DNA of 64,000 bases from Apodemus sylvaticus (Eukaryota > Chordata > Mammalia > Rodentia > Muridae), in the NCBI RefSeq assembly GCF_947179515.1, contig NC_067472.1:78558266-78622265 (forward strand), in the 5' to 3' direction. A program made the position numbers and the translations under genes. The notes under the pieces are model-generated. The model worked only from the letters and a program-made list of their open reading frames with translations, did no database searches and was not told the DNA's origin. Of this stretch, positions 45,943 to 55,619 are shown piece after piece. Within the stretch, counting starts at the first letter, position 1. Every line of letters begins with the position of its first letter.

Positions 45943-45974
<32 letters not shown>
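45943..45974. repeat. (CT)n microsatellite
   Basis: 32 nt of CT dinucleotides preceding a B2. Confidence 0.95.
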
Positions 45975-45977
<3 letters not shown>

Positions 45978-45989
45978 TGTATTGGTTTT

Positions 45990-45999
45990 TTTAAAAAAA

Positions 46000-46030
<31 letters not shown>

Positions 46031-46176
46031 TGTATATGAGTACACCATTGCTCTCTTCAGACACACCAAAAGAGGGCATCAGATCCCAGATGGTTGTGAG
46101 CTACCATGTGGTTGCTGGGAATTGAACCCAGGACCTTTTGGAGAGCTCTTAATTACTGAGCCATCTCTCCAGCCCC
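45990..46176 (-). mobile_element. B2 SINE
   Basis: (TTTA)n start; tactgagccatctctccagc end. Abuts a further antisense B1 (46182-46320). Confidence 0.92.
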
Positions 46177-46181
46177 TGTAT

Positions 46182-46319
46182 TGGTTTTTCGAGACAGGGT
46201 TTCTTGTGTAGCCCTGGCTGTCCTGGATCTAGCTCTGTAGACCAGGCTGCCCTTGAACTCAGAGGTATGGCTACCTCTGCCTCCTGAGTGTGATTTAAGG
46301 CATACACCACCATGTCTGG

Positions 46320-46320
<1 letters not shown>
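46182..46320 (-). mobile_element. B1 SINE
   Basis: ttcgagacagggtttcttgt to accaccatgtctggcc. Confidence 0.9.
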
Positions 46321-46371
<51 letters not shown>

Positions 46372-46387
46372 TCCCTCCCTCTCTCTG
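46321..46387. repeat. (CT)n microsatellite
   Basis: About 48 nt perfect CT, then interrupted ccct units. Confidence 0.96.
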
Positions 46388-46804
46388 TTTACATTTCAAA
46401 TGGTATCCCCTTTTCTGTGTTACCCCTCTGGAAACCTCCATTCCATTCCCCCTCCCCTTACCCCTTCTCTCCCAATTTCCTGACTTGTATTCCCCTATTC
46501 TGGGGAATCGAGTCTTCACAGGACCAATGGTCTCTCTTCTCACTGATGTCTGAAATGGCCATCTTCTGCTACATATGTAGCTGGAGCCATGGGTCTCCTC
46601 ACCTGTACTCTTTGGTTAGTGGTTTAGTCCCTGGGAGATCTGGGGGTACTGGTTGGTACATTATCTATCTATCTGTATGTCTGTCTGTCTGTCTATCTCT
46701 ATCTCTTTTGTCTTCTATTCTTACTTATGGGTCGGTCCTGGTTCTACTTTTGGATAGTTCCTTGACTTTTTGTATCAACACTTTCAGTAATTAATATTAT
46801 ATTT

Positions 46805-47212
46805 TTAATTTTCTTTTATTTTTAAAGATGTATTTATTTATTATGGTTTTTTTTTTTTTGGATTTGGTTTTTTTCGAGACAGGGTTTCTCTGTATAGCCC
46901 TGGCTGTCCTGGAACTCACTCGATAGACCAGGCTGGCCTCGAACTCAGAAATCCGCCTGCCTCTGCCTCCCAGAGTGCTGGGATTACAAGCGTGCACCAC
47001 CAGAGTGCTGGGATTACAGGCGTGCGCCACCACTGCCCAGCTGTATTTATTTATTATATGTAAGTACACTGTAGTTGTCTTCAGACACTCCAGAAGAGGA
47101 GGTTAGATCTTGTTACGGATGGTTGTGAGTCACCATGTAGTTGCTGGGATTTGAACTCAGGACCTTCGGAAGAGTAGTCGGTGCTCTTAACCTCTGAGCC
47201 ATGTCTCCAGCC
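46805..47212 (-). mobile_element. B2 SINE interrupted by a B1
   Basis: The B2 tail lies at 46822-46844 and its body at 47042-47212. A B1 sits between them, with an exact 16-bp target duplication tgtatttatttattat (46829-46844 and 47042-47057). Confidence 0.93.
46845..47041 (-). mobile_element. B1 SINE nested in B2, with internal 30-bp duplication
   Basis: Near its 5' end (right side) a 30-bp segment starting cagagtgctgggattaca is tandemly repeated at 46971-47000 and 47001-47030, with two mismatches. Confidence 0.93.
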
Positions 47213-47329
47213 CATATTTTTAATTTCTAACAATTCGATCTAGTATTCTTTCTTTATAAAAATTTATTTAGGTATTTATTTAGTGTGTATGTGTATGTGT
47301 ACATGTGTGAGCCTAAGTGGGGGCAGAGG

Positions 47330-47680
47330 CTGAGGTTGAATGAGAAAGGCCCTCATGGGCTCATAGATTTGAATATCTTGTCTTTAGTTGGTGGGACTGC
47401 TTTGGAAGGATTGGGAGATGTGACTTTGTTGGAGGAGGTGTGTGGCTGGGCCAGCCTTTGAGGTTTCACAGACTCAGGCCTCTTCCTCTGCGTTCTCTTC
47501 CCTTCCCGGCCAACTCCACACCTGTCGCTTGGACACCAAGATGTGAGCTCTCAGCCTTTGCTCTGCCATTATGGATTCTATACCTTTGACACCATGAGCC
47601 CAATGAACACTTTGCTGTGTAAGTTGCCTTGGCCATGGTGTTTAGTCACAGCGATAGAAAAATGACTGTACATAGCCAGC
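47330..47680 (-). mobile_element. Rodent LTR-like repeat, reversed
   Basis: ttgccttggccatggtgttt and cacagcgatagaaaaatgac are the reversed signature of the family at 565 and 2603; the body is ggaggaggtgtgtggctggg. Confidence 0.55.
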
Positions 47681-47785
47681 CTTGAGAATTACTCCTCAGG
47701 GGCACCCAACCAGCTTTTAAAAGTATAATATTTTATTAATTATTTTTAAACCTCATACATGCACACAATGTATTTTTGTTTTGTT

Positions 47786-47946
47786 TGGTTTTGGTTTTGG
47801 TTTTGGTTTTTTCGAGATAGGGTTTCTCTGTATAGCCCTGGCTGTCCTGGAACTCACTCTGTAGACCAGGCTGGTCTCGAACTCAGAAATCTACCTGCCT
47901 CTGCCTCCCAGAGTGCTGAGATTACAGGAGTGCCACCACCGCCCGG
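47786..47946 (-). mobile_element. B1 SINE
   Basis: tttcgagatagggtttctct to ggagtgccaccaccgcccgg. Confidence 0.93.
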
Positions 47947-47949
47947 CCA

Positions 47950-48127
47950 TTAAAAATGTTTGCCTGTGCACCATATGCATGCAGTGCTCATGGAGGCCAG
48001 AAGAGGGCAGTGTAGTCCCTGAAAATGGAGTTGCAGACGCTTGGTTATTAGCTACCATTTTGGTTACTGGGAATTGAACCCAAGTCCTCTGAAGGAAGAG
48101 CAAATACCACTGAGCCATCTCTCCATA
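47950..48127 (-). mobile_element. B3-type SINE
   Basis: tgtttgcctgtgcaccatat to ccactgagccatctctccat. Confidence 0.75.
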
Positions 48128-48259
48128 TTTTCTCCATATTTGAGCATATTTTCTTCCCCCACAGCTCTTCCAAGATCCACACCCACCTCTCCCAAGTTCG
48201 TTTCCTCATTTTTTCCGTTTTCTTTTTTTCCTCTTTCTTTTGTTTTTTGTTTTTATCTC

Positions 48260-48377
48260 TCCTCTCCTCTCTCTCTCCTCTTTTCCCTCCCTCCCTCCCC
48301 CGTCCCTCCCCCCTCCCTCCTTCCTTCCTTCCTTCCTTCCTTCCTTCCTTCCTTCCTTCCTTCCTTTTTCTTTTTTT
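48260..48377. repeat. Pyrimidine-rich tract with (CCTT)n
   Basis: Polypyrimidine DNA with about 13 ccttc-type units (48315-48366), followed by an antisense B1 fragment (48378-48485). Confidence 0.93.
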
Positions 48378-49124
48378 GAAACGCTGTCCTGGAACTTCCT
48401 CTGTAGACCAGGCTGGCCTTCAACTCACAGAGATCCCCCTGCCTCTGCTTCCTGAGTGCTGGAATTAAAGCACCACCCAGCTGTATTCTCAGTTTTAAAA
48501 TCCCACTGATTCCAGCTTCTGCTGCCCGTGTTGGGACCATCCGCGGGTGCACGCCCACCTTGTTTGTTGAGGTGGAGTCCCTCACTGGCCTGGAGTTCTC
48601 TGAGTAGACTAGGCTGGCCAAGGGAGCCTCCTGTCCCTGTCCCCCCACTGCTGTGATTACAGATGACACTCAATCCAGCTCTCTTAAGCGAGTTCCAGAG
48701 ATAGACCTCAGGTCCCCAAGCCTTGTCCACAGTACCGTTTCCCAGCCCGAGCGTCTGTTTCACTCTGGAGCAAGCAACTTTACAGAATTCTCCAAAAATA
48801 TCCAAGTTTTCGATTTCCCCGTCTATTTGACTTCCCCTATGGTTATATTTTATGTACTGAGGATGCCTTTGGCCAAATAACTAAAAAAATTCCCCTGCTA
48901 GGAAGCTGTAGACAGAGGCAGGTAGGAGCTGAGGCTCCAGTGTCCGTGCTCCCCCCCCCTGCCACCCACAATCCATCTGGGGCCAATTCCTCTCAGAGTT
49001 TCAGGATGTGGCTTTAGTCGTGTCTGATGGGAGAAGTTGTCCCTCTTTCATTCTCTTCAAAGTAGACAAACTTGGCAAGAAGTGTCTCTTCCTCTGTCTC
49101 GGGGCTGGAGTTGGGGAGTGTGTC

Positions 49125-49125
49125 A

Positions 49126-49172
<47 letters not shown>
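49125..49172. repeat. (GT)n microsatellite
   Basis: Near-perfect GT run with one CG step at its start. Confidence 0.96.
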
Positions 49173-49174
<2 letters not shown>

Positions 49175-49388
49175 ACCGCTGTGGTAGAAAGCTAGACTGA
49201 ATCAGCTTCAGCCGGGTTGGCGGTGCGCATCTGTAATCTGCCCCAGCTCTGGGAGGTGGAGCCAGAGAGCCTAGGGGTTCAAGGCTGCCCTCTGCAAATA
49301 AGAGATGAATGGAACTTGATCCTCCTGTGCTGAAGGAGGCCAGCCTCCCTAATATGTATGGAGGAACACAGCTTAGAGGCTCTGTTAG

Positions 49389-49525
49389 GGAGGAGAGAGA
49401 CGTGAGGAGAGAGACGTGAGGAGAGAGACGTGAGGAGAGAGACGTGAGGAGAGAGACGTGAGGAGAGAGACTGAGGAGAGAGACGTGAGGAGAGAGACGT
49501 GAGGAGAGAGACGTGAGGAGAGAGG
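49389..49525. repeat. 14-bp minisatellite, about 9 copies
   Basis: Unit gacgtgaggagaga is repeated head to tail. The sixth copy lacks two bases (gactgag). All units but that one keep a CG step. Confidence 0.92.
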
Positions 49526-50007
49526 CTTATTTTGGCGCTCTTGGATCATGTTTAGGGTTCTCTGTTTTGAGGGTTCTCTGAATGCCTGCACCTCTGTTTT
49601 GAGGGTTCTGGTGATGGTGTGCTGTCACTGGGTTTTGTTTTGTTCTGTTTTTCTGAGATAGACCTTGTTATATAGCCCAAGCTAGCCCCCACCCACCTCA
49701 CCGGCCAGTTAGAGTCCAGTGCATTCCAGAGGGCGCCCCTGAAAGGTGAGCGGGGCTTCGGTGTCTAGGGACTTACTGTGCTTATTCTTTTCTGTTTGTT
49801 GTTTGATTTTTGTCTTTTTTTTTTTTAGTTGTTTTTTATTCAAGACATGTTTTGGAATTTTCTCTGTAGAACAGGTTGGTTTTGCACAGAAATCCATCTG
49901 CCTCTGCCTCCTGAGTGTTGGGATTAAAGGTGTGTGCCACTACAGCTACTTTAGTTTTTGATTCCTTTTTTTCCTTAGAGAAACTTTTTTTTTTTGGGCC
50001 ATGCTCC

Positions 50008-50165
50008 CTCCTACCTGTTTATTTATTATATATTATATGTAAGTACACCGTAACTATCATCACATCTCATTACAGATGGTTGTGAGCCACTATGTGGTTG
50101 CTGGGATTTGAACTCATGACCTCTGGAAGAGCAGTCTGTACTCTTAACTGCTGAGCCATCTCTTA
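50008..50165 (-). mobile_element. B2 SINE, internally deleted
   Basis: tgtttatttattatatatta to gctgagccatctctta; the cacaccagaagag block is missing. Confidence 0.88.
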
Positions 50166-50699
50166 GAGAACAATTCTGTGACCAATATCAGACATTTCAC
50201 CAGACAACCTATATCCAGATCCTAGTGGGAATGAAATAATACCTCTAGGTTTCCAGGAACTGCTCGTTCTGCCTAGAATTCCCTGTCAGGTAGTGGTGAG
50301 GGTGAAATAAAGGCACATTTGAACAAATTTCCTTGGAGGGCTCACCAACTTCTTAAGAAGTCACTGTCCTAGGAAGTGCCTCGGAGAAGAGCTTCAGCAG
50401 AGTTGAGGGAGGGAGTCTGGACTGAGAGAGGAAGGTGTGGGGTCCAGGAGACACGATCTCATTCCAGTCATGAGCAGTAATTGTCAGCTCCAAGGAGATG
50501 CTCTTAGCGATACCAGCATCTGGAAAGCTGAGGTGTGCCACACAGTGAAACCCATCTCAAAAGCAGCACTTGTGTGTTTTTGTCCAACTGGCAGACAAAG
50601 GCATGAAGGGGAGACTTAACCTAGTCTTTAAACCCCAAAATTCATTGTTCAGTATCGTTTTGTTTTAAGGTGTTTTGTTTTGTTTTGTTTTTGGTCCTT

Positions 50700-50870
50700 T
50701 TTGAGGCAGGGTTTCTCTATATAACAGTCTATCCTGGCACTTACTCCATAGACCAGGCTGGGCTTGAAGTCACAGAGACCCACCTACTTCTGCCCCTGCC
50801 TCCGCCCCCCTCCCACCTCTGCCTCCTGCCTCCCCAGTGCTGGTATTAAAGGAGTATGCCATTGTTGGTA
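50700..50870 (-). mobile_element. B1 SINE with C-rich expansion
   Basis: ttgaggcagggtttctctat; the central cctctgcctcc block is expanded to several cctgcctcc-like repeats before ccagtgctggtattaaagga. Confidence 0.75.
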
Positions 50871-50994
50871 CCTGGTAAGATTTATTTCTATTATTTAAAT
50901 GCAGTATATCGTGTTGGAGGCATCTGTTTACGGGAGTGTGCACGTGAATGGTGCTGTCTGTCCCTAGAGCCAGAGTCACAGTGTTGGGGTCTGG

Positions 50995-51615
50995 GGCCAA
51001 TGTACCAAATGTTGGAGTCTGGGAGTCACCACACAAACCATATGTACATCAGTGAAGCAAGAATAGTTTATTGAATGCACACCATAATACTGGAGTCCAA
51101 GTCCACAAGAAGGAAAAACCAAATTGTGGCATCAGTCTGCTCTCAGGGCAGGCTTTTTATGTGAAAAACCAGTTAAAAGGCAAGCAGTGAAGTGGTAACA
51201 TTTTTGTCCAACTAGACACAGTATCATCAGCTCCCCTTACACTGATTGGTCCTGAGGGATGTAAAAGAGTGGACCAGTAGTCAGGGGCATTTCAGAACAT
51301 TGAGATAACAGGTACAAATGATTCAACCATAACTTTTTGGCTTATTAGTAACAATCTTTTTTTAAAGACTTATTTATTATATGTAAGTACACTGTAGCTG
51401 TCTTTAGACACACCAGAAGAGGGCATCAGATACAGATGATCCTCTTAGCCATCTTTCCAGTCCTAGTAACAATCTTTAGTGTCAGCTATCGATAATTACT
51501 TCTGGGAAGTGGAGTCTGAGAACCTGAACTTAATTTCACCTTATGAGCAAAACAGAGACTGACTACAAAATGGCTGCAGTTATGTTAAAAGGGGCAGGCC
51601 TCAGGAACAGGCTGT
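50995..51615 (-). mobile_element. LTR-like element, interrupted by a B2
   Basis: The reverse strand carries AATAAA (plus-strand TTTATT at 51067-51072) near one end, and the other end reads tgcaacagcctgttcctgag. The body is unlike SINE or L1. A B2 splits it at 51359-51464. I infer a solo LTR of unassigned family. Confidence 0.6.
51359..51464 (-). mobile_element. B2 SINE with perfect target-site duplication, internally deleted
   Basis: Flanked by the exact 14-bp repeat tagtaacaatcttt on both sides (left copy ending near 51358, right copy near 51465-51478). Confidence 0.93.
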
Positions 51616-52820
51616 TGCAGTCACCAGACATGGGTGGTTGGATGTAAAAGTAAGTTTTACTCTCCACGCCTGAGACTTACTGTCTCTGTTTGGTAACCTA
51701 GACCTAGTCCTGGAAGCTTGTAGCCTCTGTATAATCTTATCTAGGCCTTGATGTTTTCAGCTTCTGAGACTTGCTGCTAGATAAGCTAACCCATTCCTAG
51801 TTCTTTCTGAGTTCTGGCTGGCTGGTTCAACTCAGTTGTTACAGCTCAAACTCCTCTCCAAGCTGACTGATTCAATCTGGCTTCTCTCTCATACCCTCTC
51901 CTGAATTGCTCTGCTTGGCCTCAAACTAACTCTGGCAATCCGTTCTAATCTTCTGCCTCCTTCTCAATCCCTGGCTTATTCTGTCTTCACCTATATCTAG
52001 CTTTTTCTCTCTCTGTAAGCTGTCTCTATACAATTCTCCTTCTGTGCTCTTCTTAAATAGCCCCCTTTCCTTTCTCTTCTAGTGAGAATTGGGCATATCC
52101 TAGTCTTCAAATCTTTCTGACTTGTCACTTTATCTGCCACTCAGTTAGACATCACTTTCTTTTCTTTTCTCTTTTTGGTTTTTTGAGACAGGGTTTCTCT
52201 GTGTAGCCCTGGCTGCCCTGGAACTCACTCTGTAGACCAGGCTGGCCTTGAACTCAGAAATCCACCTGCCTCTGCCTCCCAAGTGCTGGGATTAAAGACG
52301 TGCGCCACCACTGCCTGGCTTCTCAGTATGAGCTTTGATGCATGTACGTACAAACGTGATACTCAAGAGTGGTGCAGTTGCCAACTCATCTCTTCTCCAA
52401 TTGACCTGGTGATAGCTAGAGTTCCTCACTACCCGCCCCACTGTTCTGGGTTCCTGAATGAAACACACACACACACTTATATTTTAATGTGCCTTAAACA
52501 ACTCAATGGTTGGGCCACTCCCAAACCTTTATGTGGCTAATTCCTCCCCGCTGATATTTCGGAGTTATTATTTACTAAAACCTTTATTCCATCATTGTTG
52601 ACCTAGATCCAGTAGGCCCTGGATCTGACATGTTGTCCATCTGTCTGTCTTGCCTTCTCAGGTGTGGCAGCTACTCCTCCCTCCATCAGACGGATAGCCT
52701 CGTCCTCCTACCTTGGTCTCTTGCCTGGGAGTCCCAGGCGGGCCTCTGTCTCCTTGCCCAGTCATTGGCTGCCAGCAACTTAAGTAGCTTTAGACTAAAT
52801 CCACAGCACAAGACAGCTCA
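51616..52820 (-). mobile_element. ERV-derived rodent repeat, about 1.1 kb, with nested B1
   Basis: A high-copy mouse sequence I recognise: gagacttgctgctagataag, ctctccaagctgactgattc, and, after a B1 at 52166-52320, gggccactcccaaacctttatg-type and ccaggccctggatct-type blocks. No coding potential is retained. Strand and family name are uncertain. Confidence 0.5.
52166..52320 (-). mobile_element. B1 SINE inside the ERV-derived repeat
   Basis: ttgagacagggtttctctgt to cgtgcgccaccactgcctgg; low divergence. Confidence 0.94.
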
Positions 52821-52924
52821 CAGTGATGATGACATCAAGAATGTGGTTGGTTCTGACAATAAAGTCAGAAAAAAGGAAAAAGAAAAAGAAAAAGAAAAAA
52901 GGTTCTTTTAAAAGTAAAAAAGGA

Positions 52925-53060
52925 AGCCGGGCGGTGGTGGCATGCGCCTGTAATCCCAGCACTCTGGGAGGCAGAGGCAGGCGGATTTCTGAGTTCGAGG
53001 CCAGCCTGGTCTACAGAGTGAGTTCCAGGACAGCCAGGGCTACACAGAGAAACTCTATCT
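52925..53060 (+). mobile_element. B1 SINE
   Basis: gccgggcggtggtggcatgc start, (AAT)n-rich tail to about 53090. Confidence 0.93.
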
Positions 53061-53113
53061 GGAAAAAAATGATAATAATAATAATAAAATAAAAGCAAAA
53101 GAGGGGATGGGGT

Positions 53114-53590
53114 GGGGGACCTGGAAAGATGGCTCATCCATGACTCAGTGGTTAAGAGCACTGGCTGGTCTTCCGGAGGTCCTGAGTTCAATTCCCAGTA
53201 ACCACATGGTGGCTCACAACCATCTGTAACGGGGGTCGATGTCCTCTTCTGGCATGTACTCATATACAAAAAATAAATAAATATTAAAAAAAAAAGAGGA
53301 TTAGGTGCTGTTCAGAGAACCTGAGTTCAGTTCCCAGCAACCACATGGTGGCTCACAACCATCTGTAACGGGGGTCGATGTCCTCTTCTGACGTGTACTC
53401 ATATACAAAAAATAAATAAATATTTAAAAAAAAAGAGGATTAGGTGCTGTTCAGAGAACCTGAGTTCAATTCCCAGCAACCACATGGTGGCTCACAACCG
53501 TCTGTGTTGGGATCTGCTGCCCTCTTCTGTCATGCAGGCACAGATGCAAATAAAGCGCTAACGCCTATGAATAAATAAATAAATCGTTAA
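53114..53590 (+). mobile_element. B2 SINE with tandemly duplicated 3' half
   Basis: A B2 head at 53114 is followed by two copies of a 139-bp segment (gaggattaggtgctgttcag at 53296 and 53435), each carrying the B2 middle and an (AAAT)n tail. Confidence 0.88.
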
Positions 53591-53804
53591 GGAACTTGGA
53601 GGAGCCGGCTTTGTTGCTCAGGTGCTAGGCGCACAAGCATGAGAAGACCTGAGCTCCATCCCCAGAACCAAGAAAGTAAAACTGAGCTTGGAGGCTTGGT
53701 GTTCAAAACGTGGGACCAAGTTCAGGTCTCAGCACCCACACCAAGTACCTCAGCACTGCCTAGGACCTGAGCTCCAAGAGATCGGATGTCCTTTTCTGCC
53801 CTCA

Positions 53805-54041
53805 AGTGGCACACACACACATAGATACACACACACACAGATACACAGACATACACACAGACACAATTCGTTTAAGCAATCAGAGACACACATACATACA
53901 CACAGAGAATTAAAAACAACCAGAAACACACACATAACACACAGACACACTTACACACACACACACATCCATATACTCATGCACATATGCTTAGAGTTAG
54001 AACTGTCTATAATGAGATCTGATGCACACACACACACACAC

Positions 54042-54043
<2 letters not shown>
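53805..54043. repeat. (CA)n-rich degenerate microsatellite
   Basis: cacaca and acacagata-type units with interruptions over about 240 bp. Confidence 0.92.

Positions 54044-54100
<57 letters not shown>
54044..54100. repeat. (GA)n microsatellite
   Basis: 57 nt of perfect GA. Confidence 0.97.
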
Positions 54101-54103
<3 letters not shown>

Positions 54104-54198
54104 CAGTTAAAGCAACTAGATACTTAAGGGAAGAAGAAATGAGGGATCCCCAAAAACAGAACCAATGTCTTTTCTGACCCTGACAGGCCAATGGAGGC

Positions 54199-54228
54199 CA
54201 CTGCCCTGCCCTGCCCTGCCCTGCCCTG
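54199..54228. repeat. (CCCTG)n pentanucleotide repeat
   Basis: Five perfect ccctg units. Confidence 0.93.
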
Positions 54229-54495
54229 AGAAGGAGATTCCACCAGGGAAAGATACCTCAAGGAAGCTGCCTGTCCTCAAGGCTCGTCCTCCCCTGGCTC
54301 AGTCCCCAAGCATTACACAGGATCCCCAGGTAAGGGAAAGCCCTGAGCTCTGACCCGGAGCACTGGGCCCTCTGAGTCATGATGTGGTGTCCTTAGTGGA
54401 CCCTTCCTGTCTGCTCAGGGACTACTCATGCTGGCCGGCCGCAGGGACCCGGACGCCAAACTCAACCAGGAAAAATGCTTTGTGAGTCTGTTTGT

Positions 54496-54640
54496 TGTTT
54501 GAAACAGGGTTCACTATATAGTCCTTTCCACCCTGGAACTTGCTATGTAGACCAGGACAGTTTTAAACTCACAGAGATCTGACTTCCTCTGCCTCCACCA
54601 GGGCTGGGATTATAGACAGGCACCACCACAACTGCTCTGG
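54496..54640 (-). mobile_element. B1 SINE, diverged
   Basis: tgaaacagggttcactatat to tagacaggcaccaccacaac. Confidence 0.8.
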
Positions 54641-54773
54641 TATTTTATGAAAACAAACGTCATAGACCAGTTTTCCTTTTGTGAAATATTAGCAACTGGA
54701 AAATGAATCCCAAGAGCCTTAGCATATGAACAGATGTCCAGCAACATGCCCATAGGCAGAGCCGGGGTGGAGT

Positions 54774-55545
54774 CCTGGTTGTTTCTATCGCTGCGATAAA
54801 CAGCCCGACTAAAAACAACTTGGGAAGGAAAGGGTTCATTTCATCACAGTCCATGCCTGAGGGAAGTCAGGGCAGGCACTCAGGGCAGGAAGTGTAGTAG
54901 AGGTGGGTGGGGGAGGGGAGGGGAGGGAGGAACAACTGCTGCTTCCCGGCTCGCTCTGCAGCCTGCTTTCCCTACAGCCCAGGCTCACTGGTCCAGGGTG
55001 GCACCACCCACAGGGGACAGGCGTTCCACATCAATCTTTAATCAAGAAAGTGCCCTGAGGATCCGCGCCTATGCTCTGAATTACTGGGAGGATGGGTCAA
55101 ATAAAAGAGATTCTCAACAGCCGAGGACGGGGCACTGACTGCCCCTTAGAAGCTCTTTCTAGTTCTACTCAGAAGGCACCTTTATCAAGTCAGTTACCAC
55201 AGACCAAAACTTCTGATCTCATCTCCAGGTTGGTTGTCTGGAAAAACCCATCACCATAGCAGTTCTCAGTCAGGAGACACCAGTTTGCCAGGCATGTAAT
55301 CCAGGCCCAGATGAAGTTATGCCAAGGCTCTGAGAACCCTTCAAAAGAACAACCTTATAAAGGCTCCCATGATAATGACCAACAAAAGGCTGCTCCAGAG
55401 CTCACGTGCCACTCCAGCCTTATGTGAGAGTCAAGAGTCTAAGATTCTGCCACAGATAGGCCTACAGTCTGAAGGAGGTATTTTCTCAACTGAGGTTCCT
55501 CTTTCTGGAAAACTCTAGCCTGTGCCAAGTTGACACAAAACTAAT
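54774..55545 (+). mobile_element. Rodent LTR-like repeat, long copy
   Basis: gtttctatcgctgcgataaa, aacttgggaaggaaagggtt, gagggaagtcagggcagg, ggtggcaccacccacagg, ctcaactgaggttcctcttt and gccaagttgacacaaaacta occur in family order. Part of the middle is extra sequence. Confidence 0.65.
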
Positions 55546-55619
55546 CAGGCCCCAGGGCTGCTAGGCATTTGGAGAAGGCAAATCCCGTCTTGTGTGACAG
55601 TGCAGATAGCTCTCAGACA

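Noticed and set aside
48253..48805. Overlapping minus-strand frames of 126-138 aa
   Set aside because: Derived from the (CCTT)n tract and B1 fragments.
52622..52911. Possible exon-like open frame before the B1 at 52.9 kb
   Set aside because: Lies in a high-copy ERV-derived repeat I recognise from many mouse loci.
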